A stretch of 64,000 bases of DNA, taken from positions 248,001 through 312,000 of the forward strand of contig JAPYXD010000459.1 of the NCBI GenBank assembly GCA_030998225.1, in the 5' to 3' direction. The DNA comes from Diplolepis rosae (taxonomy: Eukaryota > Arthropoda > Insecta > Hymenoptera > Diplolepididae). Positions 1-11,628 of this stretch are shown one piece after another; the first letter of the stretch is position 1, and each line of letters begins with the position of its first letter. The position numbers and the translations under genes were made by a program. The notes beneath the pieces are model-generated. The model did no database searches and was not told the origin of the DNA. It saw only the letters and a list, made by a program, of their open reading frames with translations.

Positions 1-662
1 TAATTTTCAGTTAGAAAGTGTTGAATATTCCGATACTTGTATCTGGGAATTCTGCAACTTGTAACAGACATAATTTTACGATTTGAGTAACTAAGTTATA
101 CCTATGTAGTTACATGTAACTGAAAATTGTGTTATAGTTTCGTAATTTTTTGATAAATTTTATGAAAGAAAAGTTCTGTTACAGTTTGGTAGTTTTAGGA
201 TAGATTCCATGCAAATTCAATTGAGTTTCATAATATTAAGAAATTTTTTTTAAAAATTCAGTACAATTTTTGCTATTTTATGATACCTTTACTCAAAAGC
301 ACTATAAATATCATCAAATTTCACGTTGCCTTTGTAACATAAGAATTTTGTAAATTATCAAACATTTCTAAAAGTGTGAATACCAAAATTTGTTTTACAA
401 ATTAAAAACATTCTGCAATTTTATAGGGAAATTTTCAAAATATGTGCAAAACTTTGTTCAGCAATTGCTTGTACTATGTTTAACCTAACACAGTCAAAAA
501 CCACTGCCAATTAGATTACTTCGGAAAGTTTTAGCAAAAAACCAAATGACTTTTATATTTATATATATTTTTTTTTTAAATTCTTATTTGAGTACTAAAA
601 TGCCATGGTACTGACCTCAACATCTGAAACAAGCATGATGCATATTATTCGATTTTATAATC
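1..662. other. AT-rich non-coding DNA
   Basis: No open frame with protein-like composition, no RNA gene and no clear inverted repeat was seen. It probably lies upstream of, or in a 5' intron of, the K2P channel gene further along. Its function is unknown. Confidence 0.5.
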
Positions 663-941
663 TACTCTCTAAACCTGAATCAGTGAACGGCCACTGATTC
701 GCAGGGATTATTCGCTGATGGCAGTAGCTATAAGTCTTTCACTTATAATTAGTGAAATTTGACTGATGAATCAGTGAAATAGATTGAACTCACTTATTGA
801 ATCAGTGAAATATTCGGGTGGGGATAATAAAATTAGCAATATATTTTAACGATCGATGAACTCGTTTATGATGATTCATCAGTTGATATATTTTAACTTA
901 TATAATCAGTGACTATTTCACTGATTCAGGTTTAGAGAGTA
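663..941. mobile_element. MITE of the ATCAGTGAAA family, copy 1
   Basis: The ends are inverted copies of TACTCTCTAAACCTGAATCA, with TA at both outer edges as expected for a TA target duplication. The interior carries many copies of ATCAGTGAAA-like words in both orientations. Length is 279 bp and there is no coding capacity. Related sequence lies near 30105-30386 and 62640-62840, so this is a dispersed non-autonomous family. The mobilising transposase is not identified; TA targeting suggests a Tc1/mariner-like source. Confidence 0.7.
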
Positions 942-2663
942 TCTTCAAAAAACGTTTCCCAATTATTCATCGACCTTATACTTTAAAATGATAAAATGCT
1001 TCCTTTTATTCTAATCGAGACATAGTCATAGTTTTGTGAAAACCACTCTCATGATATCTCAAAAGATACAAGATTTGATGAATGTATACAAAATAGGGTT
1101 GAAGCTAAATTATTTTCAAATATCTCTAATTTTTAGAAATCGTTTTTACTCTTTTCAAACCTTTGTGAATATTTTGAAATCATCTAAACATTACAAATAA
1201 AAATCTTTTGAAATCTTGTTCTTTTGAAAATCACGCTTTCTCGAATTTCTGAATCGGTAAATATCGCAGATTTATAAAAGGATCATAAATCATCATTATT
1301 TGGATGTCAAACTCCTATCAAACTCAAAACAAGAATCTGAGTTTACAATTGTTCCAAGACTATAAGCATAGAGTTTTAGTATTAATGATAATACAATTTA
1401 TTGTGTCTTCTTATGTACGCTTTCTACTAGATGGCCATTCCGCATCAAAAATGCAATACAGATTGGATCGTTAAAGTTCTTGGAACTTCGAGATGTTTCT
1501 TGAAGTTCTAGGAAATTGTTTTATGAAATTTTTGGGCGTTAATCACTTGAATTTTAATTGATTAAATTAAATTCAAATTCAACATTAATTTGGATTTATA
1601 TTGTAAAAAATTTAAACTGCACTACATTTTCCATGCTTAAATTATGAGTATTTCAGATTTTAAAATATTTCAAGCTTGAGGTTTTAAATTCTAGAACAGA
1701 ATTAACGTACTGGTCTCACGATTGCACTCAGTTTTCATTTTAAGATTGCTCGATAGTGAAAAAAAGAAAAAGCAAATAAAACCTTTTCATGAAATAGTTT
1801 TCTTACTTATCAAGAGGCAACAGTAGAACAGTTTTCATATAAGAATTTCAATAAAAGAGTTTTGTGTCTTACCATTATATAACTTTTCCACTTAAAGACT
1901 TTAAAATTGATACTAAAAATGCAATTCATCCTGACTCAACCTGAAATATTCGTTCTACATCTCAGAAGGCCACAAAAGAAACTTTGTGTGGTAAATACAG
2001 AAAAACATTCTCTTTATTTCGGAATCCAAAATTTCAAGTTTTAAGTTTTAATTATAAATTGAAAGAGAAATATTTCCATGCAACTTCGGTTCTCGCATTT
2101 CAAAATAAATTGCTTTTTCATATGAAATAAAGAGAAACAAAATGTTCTAGACAGATATGAATGTTAGTCTTCCGATTGGATGCGTTCACAAAACTCAAAA
2201 AGTCTGCTTGTGTATCCGTATTTATACCAACCATAGTGGGTTTTCAATCCTATCTAAATGCAAAACTTATAATGTCAGGTATTCAAACAATAATAGGTGG
2301 AACCACATACTTGCTGAATAAATTATACATAATTATTTATGAGACAAGTATATTTAAGGTTGATAGAGCATAAATATGTATACACCCAGAAAGATAAATA
2401 TTACGTGGTAATATCTTACACGGAGAAACGCTATTATGCAGAAATTACTAAAATGAGTTTCGAAGTAAGAATAATTTGGTAACTGTATCACATTTTTGAA
2501 GCAATAGTAAAGTCTACTCTTATTTGAAATTGTTCTATTTCAAGGTAACAAGTTTTGATGTTCCCTGTAGTAAAATTTGAGATAGGGTAAATTACTATCG
2601 GCTGTAGTAATTTTGCAGACCATATTTATTGGAAGCTGAATGTTGCCAAACATGATACTCAGC
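942..2663. other. Unassigned AT-rich DNA
   Basis: The longest frame here (2161-2373, 70 codons) has no recognisable domain and a composition like the AT-rich background. I also considered it as the missing K2P TM1 exon, but it lacks the expected pattern. A stretch at 2386-2450 (ACACCCAGAAAG, ACACGGAGAAA) resembles ends of small foldback elements seen elsewhere here, but I could not delimit an element. Confidence 0.45.
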
Positions 2664-3934
2664 ACACGGAAAAAATTTGTCGCTTAAAAAGTCATCGACT
2701 TTGTTTAATACTCGTGGATAGGTTAAAAAGTCAATTGAATATTATGAACCTCCTTATTGAAGAATGCGATAGATAATCGCTGAAAATGTAAAACGTAAAT
2801 TTGTAAGTTTAAGTGACAGTCACGGAAAATTTAAAACACCGTGGGTTTTATTTTCTCTAAACCAGGCATCGAAAGTCTAAGTGACAGTCGAAGAAAATGT
2901 TGAACAGTGTAAAAAGGAAAATATTATTTTCTGTTATATGACCCTGCATTTATAGTTAATTATTTTTAACTTTTAAATTACCTATATAATCCTAACATGA
3001 ACTTACTATTACATTTAACACTGTACATTACAGAAACGCAATTTTTTATAAACACTTCGCAGCACCGAGAATCAAACACGAGAATCACACGCCTTAACCC
3101 GCATAACCGATACATGTCGTGGAAACTTGTGTAAAATATTTGGATCACATTCAGAGTTTGAAGGCAAAACTAAAATAATAGATAAATTTCAAATTTGACA
3201 TAATACACTTTATTCTGAAAAATGTGCAATTAACAAAATTTCAAAAATGCCTTACATTTTCAAAAAGTTTCAACTTAAACAATTCTTTTTATATTTCAAG
3301 ACTCGTTAAAACTTTGCTAATGTAAAAAAATGACTATAATAGTAATAGTAATAGTAATATAGTAATAATAATAATAGAATTTTTTTAAATATTATAAAAA
3401 TTATAAAAACTAATTCTTCAATGTACGCTTCAATCCAGATTCAAACGGAACCGAACGACACGTAAGTTCAAAATCTAACCAAAATTATTACAAAAACAAA
3501 AAGCCGAGCCGTATTGTCTGCTGCGTGATGCTACAAATTACGTTTCTGCGCATCGCTTTTTGCGACTGTCGAGAAAATTTTAGAAGATGGACGAAAAATC
3601 TGATGGACTTTAGAATACAATTTACAAAACTATTTGTTTGAATTACTTTCATTTTAAATTATTCGATGGTCTTTTAAAATCGATGACAAACGAATCCAAA
3701 GATTATGAAACTTTTCATTACTTCTTAGAAAAGATCAGTTAGTGTTTAAAATACTTTTATAATAATAAATACGCGACTTTTTTTCTTCGACCTGGTTTTC
3801 TAAAAGTTATTCGACTTTTTTCTACTATTTCCTAAAAGTCATTGAAACCTTACAAGACTTTCTCCGATTTTACTTTCTGTCCACGACTCTTCGAATAGTC
3901 TGTTAAATTTTAAGCGATAAATTTTTTCCGTGTA
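2664..3934. mobile_element. Non-autonomous element with ACACGGAAAAAATTT termini
   Basis: The two ends are inverted copies of about 27 bp beginning ACACGGAAAAAATTT and continuing through CGCTTAAAA, with few mismatches. The 1.27-kb interior has no transposase-like frame. It contains AAGTGACAGTC-type short repeats and a tRNA-like stretch near 3060-3120. No clear target duplication was found, so the superfamily is unassigned. Confidence 0.5.
3060..3120 (-). repeat. Degenerate tRNA-like sequence (possible SINE head)
   Basis: Read on the minus strand, it has a GGTTATGCGGGTTAAGGCG stretch resembling a D-arm/A-box, followed at suitable spacing by GTTTGATTC, close to a pol III B-box. The acceptor stem does not pair convincingly, so it is not a functional tRNA gene. 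It may be the head of an old tRNA-derived SINE. This is inference from short motifs. Confidence 0.3.
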
Positions 3935-4449
3935 CTGCCATCCAAAGTAAAGAACCTCTAACTGACATTTTTGAAATTTTGTAAACTAACAGATTTTGAA
4001 ACAACACCAAAATCAGCAATATGTAAAAGAAATTTCAATTTTACATGTAAACTCTTTAACTTTTACTATTTTCATATTATACAATAATATGATTATTATG
4101 CAATAATACTTGAAAATCTTAATATGCATTTGAAGGCTTAAACGGAATGCCAATTAACCTTATTCGTACAAAGTATTGGAGGCAGTTTTGTGCGCCGTTC
4201 CTAGGAAAAAAAAGGCTAAGTGATATTAACGCTCTTTTAACAAGTATTTTCTCCCACGTTTGAACTGCCCCTACATTTACCAAGTGCCGATTAAAAATTG
4301 AGCAAAACCTAATAAGATGCCACATTTTTTGATAAAAAAAGTTTTTGGTCTTTTTCTCAGTTTCAATCGAAATGCAGTTGACGGTTCTTTTACTTTAAAC
4401 AACAGAGCAGCCCTCGGTTTCACGCCATATTTATTTACTGCTATTAATG

Positions 4450-5276
4450 TACATTCTGTCAAAAAACTACCGGGAATTGGTCAATAAAACACAAACTATT
4501 TATTATTCATCCAAATTTATTTTATCGTCTTCATAGTAGGCCCTTCCCGAAATTCGCCAACGAATAATCCAATCATCAAAACATTTTGTAAACGCATTAT
4601 CCGGAATCGATTTGAGTTCTCGCCACGAATTTTCTTTTATGTCTTCTATCAACTGAAAACGGGTGCCTCAAAGCGGTAATTTAAGTTTTGGAAAGAGAAA
4701 AAAGTCGGCCGGAGCCATAGTATAATAGGTGAATACGGTGGTTGTTCGATGATATTAGTTGAGTTTCTGGCCAGAAATTTGTTCAAAATGATAGCCTTGT
4801 GAGATGGTCTTTTGGAACTAGTCGAGCAGCAACTCGTTTCATGTCCAAACGTTTAAAATGGTACGAATTGATTCGTAAGACGCAGAAAGATCAGCGGCTA
4901 ATCTCCCTTAAACTTAAATGCCGATTTTTAGTCACAATTTCCTTCACTTTAGCGATGTTATCTTCAGTTGAAGACGTTAATGGCCGACCAGAGCGAGGCA
5001 AATCTTGCAGCACATCTCGACCGCTTTTGAATGAACTGTACCACTCATATGCATGTTTTTTTGATAAAGTCAATTTACCGTAAGCCTTCTGTAAGATTTT
5101 CAGCGATTCCGCACACGAAAATCCATTTACAATGTAAAATTTGAGACAAATCCTTTGTTCGATATTCTTATCCATTCGAAAAATCGCGAAACACGCTTGA
5201 GATAAAGTGACAACATCGAGTACTGTGAACAAACTAAACGACAGATCTATTCCCACTACTTTTTTAACAGAATGTA
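4450..5276 (-). mobile_element. Mariner deletion derivative (TIR ACATTCTGTCAAAAA)
   Basis: Both ends carry inverted ACATTCTGTCAAAAA-type repeats flanked by TA. On the minus strand it encodes the mariner transposase DNA-binding region and a fragment of the C-terminal part, but the central catalytic domain is missing. The same end sequences and general layout occur at 26723-27600, and a shorter relative at 11877-12257. This looks like a non-autonomous family derived from one parent mariner by internal deletion. Confidence 0.85.
4891..5256 (-). pseudogene. Mariner transposase N-terminal fragment
   Basis: The minus-strand frame contains a protein beginning MDKNIEQRICLKF and running through KSGRDVLQDLPRSGRPLTS, the paired helix-turn-helix and linker (GRPR-like) region of mariner transposases. 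It ends after the second HTH at residue 121, where the internal deletion starts, so none of the D,D34D catalytic residues is present. The annotated 5' codons upstream of MDKN are probably not part of the protein. It could at most bind TIR DNA. Confidence 0.85.
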
Positions 5277-5772
5277 ATTGCTTTAGAATCTTAATAGGCG
5301 GCTACTGATGAAACGCTTTCTTTCTCTCAACAATAGGTGAAAAATCATCCAGTTAGTATATGACTAACATAAAACAATATAAAAGTCATATTGTATTACT
5401 AAATGTGCACTGCAAACAATAGTTTACTGATTCAAGTAAACGAATGTGCTTGACAGATTATGCTAGTGATGAGATATCGAGTGAAACAATGATGTTATCA
5501 AAAATCGACATAAAAAATAGTTGACATCGATGTCATTGATGTATCGATAAAAAGAACAGCTATGTTTTTGATGTTTAACACCTTTACTTACTTTTATTTA
5601 ACACCTTGTACACTTTATTCCCCATTTCTTTGAAACTTTGTAAAAATAATTCGAGACAAGACGCGAGATCTTTAAGATTCCTTTGGACTCTACCTTGTTT
5701 TCGTTTTCACTTGTTTTTGCAAACGGCCTAATACAAAACATAACTAACAGGAAACCGGTATTAACACGTATT
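5277..5772. other. Unassigned AT-rich DNA
   Basis: About 500 bp with no protein-like frame. ATCGATGTCA-type words recur at 5500-5545 but do not form a clear repeat array. Confidence 0.45.
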
Positions 5773-5900
5773 CAAGCCTCGGCATTTTGACTCTTGAGGG
5801 GCAGCCCCCAGCACGCCACCTTCCCGCTGAGTTCCCACTGAGCCAGTAGGAAGGTGGCGTGGTGGGGGCTGCCCCTCAAGAGTCATAATGCCGAAGCTTG
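5773..5900. repeat. GC-rich near-perfect hairpin, 52-bp arms
   Basis: Arms 5773-5824 and 5849-5900 are inverted copies matching at 49 of 52 positions by eye, around a 24-nt loop. The arms include CTTGAGGGGCAGCCCCC and CACGCCACCTTCC, far richer in GC than the flanking DNA. No target duplication is evident. It may be a very small foldback transposon or a transcribed hairpin, for example a small-RNA precursor. The open frame across it on the minus strand is a by-product of the composition. Confidence 0.8.
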
Positions 5901-8607
5901 CATGTCTAGCGAAAAACGAAAAGGCGCCAGATTGTGTAAACAGTAATGCTGCCAACGGCGTATCTTGAAACTACTTTTACTATATTTTCCTGTAACATTA
6001 ACTGAAATAATAATACCAGAATATATACAACTAGAATTTTGTAACTATAATAAGTAAACATATTGTTTAGTGAAATTAACTAAAAGTTCAGTTATTTTAA
6101 CCAGAAATTTTTTAACCGATTAGCTTTAGTAAATTTAACCGTACCTTTTTTCTCAGTGTTCCTTTTGAACTCTATTTTTCGTGGATATTAAATTTTCTCG
6201 GATCAAGAATATATACTTTTATTACAGCCATTCATTACTAAATGAATATTCTCTTGAATCAATACCATAATTGGCTTATTCGTATTCAATCCTACAATTT
6301 ACTTCAGCCGAGTATAATTTATTTGATCCAAGCAAGTTTTTTTGTGTGTATATGGTTTGCGTATGCGATTATTATAAGTTAGATTAAGCTCTAAGTCAGT
6401 ATTTAAAATAATCATACTATATAAGTTGATTATTCTAGTAAGCAGAGAATGCATTTCATTTCACTAAAATATTGTGAAGAAAAAGTTCGGCTTTGTTTTT
6501 ACTTTGTGTATATTAAAAAGCATTTTAAAAATAATGTAAATAATCATTAATTTAACTTCTACTAATATGCATGAGTATATAATTATTTGGCTTTTATTCG
6601 AAAATGACAAGGTACCATAAAATTTTTTTTAAATTCAACTACTTTTGAGTGGAAATTTTTATTTTTCCTTATAAGAACTGTAGTAGTTGTGCTGTAATAA
6701 TTCAGAGCTCATACAATCGAAGCAGCTAAGTAAAAGTAGTGAGATATACACAGTAAGAATGCTTGCATTGAAAAGCATTGGTGAATTTATGCGTCTGATG
6801 GTAACGTAAATGTTATTGAAATCTTTTCGATTCCTTTTTTGTCCTCAGGTTTTCAACTTTTAAAATGAATCCTTTTCTTTGCTCGACGGTGACAGAATTT
6901 TCGTGAATACTTTTGGTTTCCACAAAGAAAACTTAGGAACAACATTTCTCAATTCCTTCTTCACAAATTTTCCTGTTTTTACTTACTATTGATAAAATAG
7001 TTATTTATCAAAAAATTTCCAAAAAAAACTATGTTAGTCATTTAACGTTACGATTCACTTTCGCTCACAAATGTTTACAACAAAATATTTGTCAAAGATT
7101 CCTTTTTTACAATTTTATGGTTTTTGTACTTAATTATAGAATTTATACAAGTTGAGTGTTTAACGACAAAGTTATGTAGTTTTATACACAAACTTATCAA
7201 ATTTCATAAATTTCAAGTTTGTTGAGTGTTTCTAAAGCATACTTTAAAAATTCTCCATTTATTTTTGATGGAGTTTGTACTTCGTCTTTTCGAAAGTCAT
7301 TGAAAAGGATTGAATATTAACTTTTTCAATTTCTGCTCACGAATTCAATAATTGCGGACAGAAAAGAGACTCAAAGGAGTGGAAATTTTCAATACTTTAT
7401 AATTAAGCCTCCTTTACGGATTTTCCTTTACGATTTGAAGAACTTCAAATATATATGCTGTTTTTTGAGGGACATAATTTTTGTTTCAAGATGGAAAATC
7501 AGTACATGGATATTGATGTAGGCTTCGTGAAGTTCTTGTCAGTTTTCTCCACTCCTAGTGTGTCTCCAATCAAGAAAACTGGCAAGAGTCTGACAAGAGG
7601 TGTCATGTTTGTTTAGACCAATACCCAATGTTTTCGTATAGATTGCGCACATTAGGAAAAAACCTTTTTGCAACAAAAAAATAATTTCTCACTTTTAATA
7701 GAAAATCTTATTTTCTCCGAAACGTTTTCAAAAAGTAGTAATTATCTGGAGAAAAAAATATTTTTCGCTGTATAAACGCCCTTTCAACTTTTGTGAATAT
7801 GCAAGTGTGGAAAAATTGAGGATATCCCTAATTCTACTCGATTTGACGCTTTAATAATGAAAGCAGAATCCCATTTAAAATGACGATGTGTTTGAATGGG
7901 GTAATTTCTGCACCAAAATTATTTTTTCAATGCAAATTACAAATTTTACTCATAAATTCATTAATTTAATACATCCGGTGCATGAATTTCCTGATCTGGA
8001 CCAGATCTGTAAGGAAATTTCAAATCTAACCAGAGCCTGCTGGGAGATTTAGAAATTCTGTCGGAATATCAGACCTGAAAATTCATTTCAAACTAGGGAT
8101 GCCATGTGGGGGCTTGACCTGAGCCATGACCAAATTTTTGCAGTGGAAGAACTCTTATTTATACAATTTGCAAAAATCAATTCATTCTCAGTGATTTAGA
8201 GTTCAGTTTCAAGTAATATACCAATTAAGGGGGTCTTCTCGATTAACATCTCATTTTCGAGCTCTATTTTTGAAAAATGATTATGTGAAAACTACAAATA
8301 ATTTTGAGACGCGATTTTCGCGAATGTTTTTTTTTATTCTTGAACTTTAAACACAATTTTTGCTTGTTCATAAAAATCACCCACGTGACTTTCATATGTC
8401 CTTGAACACGCCCTTGTCAAAAAGGTCCAAGGCACATGGGGTGAACGATTGACCTATCAGATAATCTAAAACAAAAAAACCGCAAAAACTATTGTTTTTT
8501 ATCCCCTTGGCTATAATCAAACACAAGCTTTTTCAGAAATCAGAAAAATTCACAAAATGGAAGGTGTTTGAAAAAAAGATTTTTTTACTCTATTTTGTGT
8601 GCTAATA
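5901..8607. other. Unassigned AT-rich DNA
   Basis: No coding region was recognised in 2.7 kb. Sequence at about 8220-8600 is partly inverted-similar to 9970-10140 (shared AGCTTGTGT and CTGATAGGTCAA-like words). The 8608-9962 element therefore probably inserted into the middle of an older inverted-repeat element. Confidence 0.4.
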
Positions 8608-9962
8608 ACACTGGTCGACAAAAAAAGATTTTCTGTTTGCTGCAGGGCAAACAGTAACTTTTTTAGGGTAATTCGGGTGCGCTGAATTAAAAAATGGCCA
8701 TCATTTTGCTCAATCAGCTCTTGTTTTTGAAATATTGCAGAGAAACTTGTTTTTCCGATAGGCTATACTTTCAATTTTTATAATTATTTTTTTTTTCGTG
8801 TACTTGGATAAAAATCGTTTTATTATGTCGCTATGGGTACTATTGAAACTAAAAAACCTAAAACTTAACACATGCACAAAGTTTTTATATTTTAAAACCG
8901 TGTTTGAAGCAAAATTTTATCGATTTTTCAGCCAAAATTTGTGAATTTTTGAAATTCAAAACCTTGTCACGCACACAATTTATATGCAATCGAAACGAAA
9001 TTGACTGTGTTTGTAATGTAACTTATCCTCTTAATTGTTTCCAAATTTCAAGGTGATCGGATAAAAATTCACAAAGTGACAATGAAATCAATCACGCGTG
9101 TCAAAATCAGTAGTTGGAGCCATTTTTTCTACGGGAATTTCTTAAGACTCGTTAATCGATGAATTCTTGGAAAACAGTTTACGACCGAGGAATATATTTA
9201 TAATAGGTAATAAACGGCAAATAATAACATATTTTAGCCAAGAAAAAAAAAATTTTTACAGTGAATTGAAAAAAAAACATTTCGTGTGTGGAAAAAACTC
9301 CTTTTTAACGATTTTCTTGAACTTTTATTCGAACTTGAACCATCTCTTCGTAGACTCCAACAATAGTCCGCCATCATATGAGTGTCCCAACTTCCCTGGT
9401 ATCTATTTTCCATTGTTTTTATGTCCAGTTTTCGAAAACTTGGCTATAACATGAGTATAGAGGTCCATTACCTGCAAAATCACTTGGATTACTTTCCAGC
9501 GAATCTTGGGGATTTCAGTGAAGAGCAAGGGGAAAGATTTCACCAGGACATAAAAAAAACACTACACACACAGTCAATTTCGTTTCGATTGCATATAAAT
9601 TGTGTGCGTGACAAGGTTTTGAATTTCAAAAATTCACAAATTTTGGCTGAAAAATCGATAAAATTTTGCTTCAAACATGGTTTTAAAATAGAAAAACTTT
9701 GAACATGTGTTACGTTTTATGTTTTTTAGTTTCACTAGTACCCATAGCGACATAATAAAACGATTTTTATCCAAGTAGGTACACGAAAAAAAAAATAATT
9801 ATAAAAATTGAAAGTATAGCCTATCGGAAAAACAAGTTTCTCTGCAATATTTCAAAAACAAGAGCTGATTTAGCAAAATGATGGTCATTTTTGAATTCAG
9901 CGCACCCGAATTACTCTATAAAGTCACTGTCTGCCCTGCAGCAAAATGACTGTTGACCAGTG
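8608..9962. mobile_element. Long-TIR DNA transposon derivative (ACACTGGTCRACA ends)
   Basis: The termini are inverted repeats of roughly 370 bp, starting ACACTGGTCGACA on the left and ending TGTTGACCAGTG on the right. TAATA stands immediately outside both ends, a likely 5-bp target duplication. The interior (about 9150-9560) keeps a piece of a coding region on the + strand. The rest of the transposase is gone, so this copy is non-autonomous. The superfamily was not established. Confidence 0.75.
9382..9590 (+). pseudogene. Fragment of an arthropod transposon-type ORF (EEQGERFHQDI motif)
   Basis: The + frame reads through KLGYNMSIEVHYLQNHLDYF and then SEEQGERFHQDIKK. I recognise the combination of a 'MS-x-K/E-VH-x-L-x-x-HLDYFP' block and 'SEEQGERFHQDI' from many arthropod hypothetical proteins that look transposon-derived; this is recollection, not a search. 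Downstream of HQDIKK the frame runs into the right terminal repeat, so the later residues are not genuine. No catalytic residues are visible. The upstream exon or frame at 9167-9454 may be part of the same degenerate gene. Confidence 0.55.
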
Positions 9963-10460
9963 TAATAGCTGTAAAAATATATTGGATCAAAATTTTCAAA
10001 AAAGCTTGTGTCTATTTATTATGACATATTTCCTGAAGATAAAAACTATAAATTCGACTTGATAGGTTCAAAGGTTTTTCTACAAACGTCCACCCCACCT
10101 TAAAAAATACAACTTTTGAGAAAACGCATTTAAAGATAGAAACAATTCCGCACTAAGTAAGATGTTTGAGGCGCCAAATTTAGTTTTAGACTGAACGGGA
10201 CGTAAGCGACGAAGCATTTTTTTTAGAGGGGGCACACAGACACAACGACATGCAAAAAACCGGCAGTAGATCGTATAACTTTTTGTGAAACCGGTTTCAC
10301 ACCCAAAAAACGGGCCCGCGCGAATCTTCTGTGAAGAGGCAAGGAGCGACCACGCGTGGCCGTGTTGGGCGCTCTCTCACTTCTAAACGAGGATGTATTC
10401 AGCTTAAACGTTTCTCCAGCGTATGGTATTTCTAACATCATTAAGATGATTATAATTGTC
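9963..10460. other. Unassigned DNA with a GC-richer patch
   Basis: 10200-10400 is more GC-rich than its surroundings and includes ACGGGCCCGCGCG and GACCACGCGTGGCC. A 104-codon minus-strand frame covers part of it, without recognisable domains. It could be an unrecognised repeat. Confidence 0.3.
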
Positions 10461-10844
10461 ACAATGTAGTTGTCGGGCCAAAAATCAGGTCTCTGGAAAA
10501 ATGAGTTTTTTATCTTGTTAAGACTCAAAATTTTCACAAATTTTTAAATAATGATTGCATTTTTATAAATAATAGTTTATTTTTTTAGAGAAAATATTCT
10601 CTTCAACTCTACTGTTTCCAACTTACAAAACAAGTAAGAAATCTCCAAACATAGTTTATTTTTGTTATGTTGAATGTTTACAAAAACATTATTAGAAGTA
10701 TTATTTTTTGTAAGTTTTAAAATTTTGTTATGGAAAATCTTTTTTTTTCATAAGACATTACTGATAATATCATTTAATGTCTTAAAATGATAAAAAAAAC
10801 TTTTTTTTCGAGAGACCTAATTTTTGGCACGACAACTACCTTAA
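10461..10844. mobile_element. TTAA-type foldback element GGTAGTTGTCG, copy A
   Basis: The ends are inverted copies of GGTAGTTGTCGxGCCAAAAA and the following AGGTCTCTxGAAAAA block. TTAA follows the right end; the left TTAA has decayed to ACAA. Relatives at 20759-21276 and 45203-45875 share the arms. TTAA targeting points to piggyBac-like mobilisation. There is no coding capacity. Confidence 0.7.
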
Positions 10845-11033
10845 ATACAATAAAGTCATTGATTTTGGTTTCCAGTCCTATTACTTTTAGTTTCTAAGCC
10901 TACTTTTTATTAGGAATTTACGACGTGAATACATCTTCATTAAAGTAAATAAATAAGAGAATTTTGAAAATAAATACGCAGAATAACTCTGATAAAAGGA
11001 ATGTAAGAGAAAAACGTATATATTTACCTACAG

Positions 11034-11415
11034 GATCCACCGACCGAGATAGTGTCATCATCAAACTCGAAACTCGACGCCTTGGGAAGTGGAGGATCGT
11101 CCTCCTCAATAGTTCCAACTCTTGAAGAGGATAATACGGCGGTTCAATTGAGGGCGCGGACAGTTGAGAGGCTTTGGAGTCTAACTGAAGATTTGAACGT
11201 TCTATATAAGGAGAACTGGACTCGATTGGCTGCGCGTGAAGTACTTGAATTTCAGGAAAGCCTGGCACGTGATTTGAGAAGACCTCTTTTGCCTTCGGTC
11301 TACGAATCCGTCATACCACCCCGGCGTCGGGATCCTTATGAGAGAAGATCGCACTTGCGAAGATGGACCTTCAGCAGCAGCCTCCTTTACTCCCTCACAC
11401 TCATCACTACTATTG
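11034..11415 (+). CDS. K2P potassium channel, exon with extracellular cap and start of pore 1 (partial gene)
   Basis: This exon starts after a TTACCTACAG acceptor in phase 0 and ends at ATTG|GTGAGT in phase 1. It encodes 127 residues beginning DPPTEIVSSSNSK. A Gly/Ser-rich stretch is followed by an amphipathic segment (TVERLWSLTEDLNVLYKE to EFQESLARDLRR) that fits the helical cap between TM1 and P1 of K2P channels. The pore helix follows, ending SLLYSLTLITTIG at the start of the first selectivity filter. K2P channels are plasma-membrane background K+ channels that work as dimers with two pore loops per subunit. TM1 and the true start codon must lie on an upstream exon that I could not find. 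No cap cysteine is visible. The family is certain; the subfamily is not. Confidence 0.88.
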
Positions 11416-11628
11416 GTGAGTTAGCACTTTCAAGACTACCTCTGAAAATCATTTAATTTCAGGATAAAATCAACATCTACATCAATTTCAATTTCAAATC
11501 CAATATCAACTATATAATATCGCATTTAGAATCCATACTCATATTCTCATATATATCAATAATAATCATACATTTATTAAACTCTTAGATATGTATCTAT
11601 TCGGTTACAACTTGGAAACATTTATTCA

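Noticed and set aside
2161..2373. 70-codon frame as the missing K2P TM1 exon
   Set aside because: No TM1-like segment with the expected conserved end, no matching splice phase shown, and an AT-driven composition.
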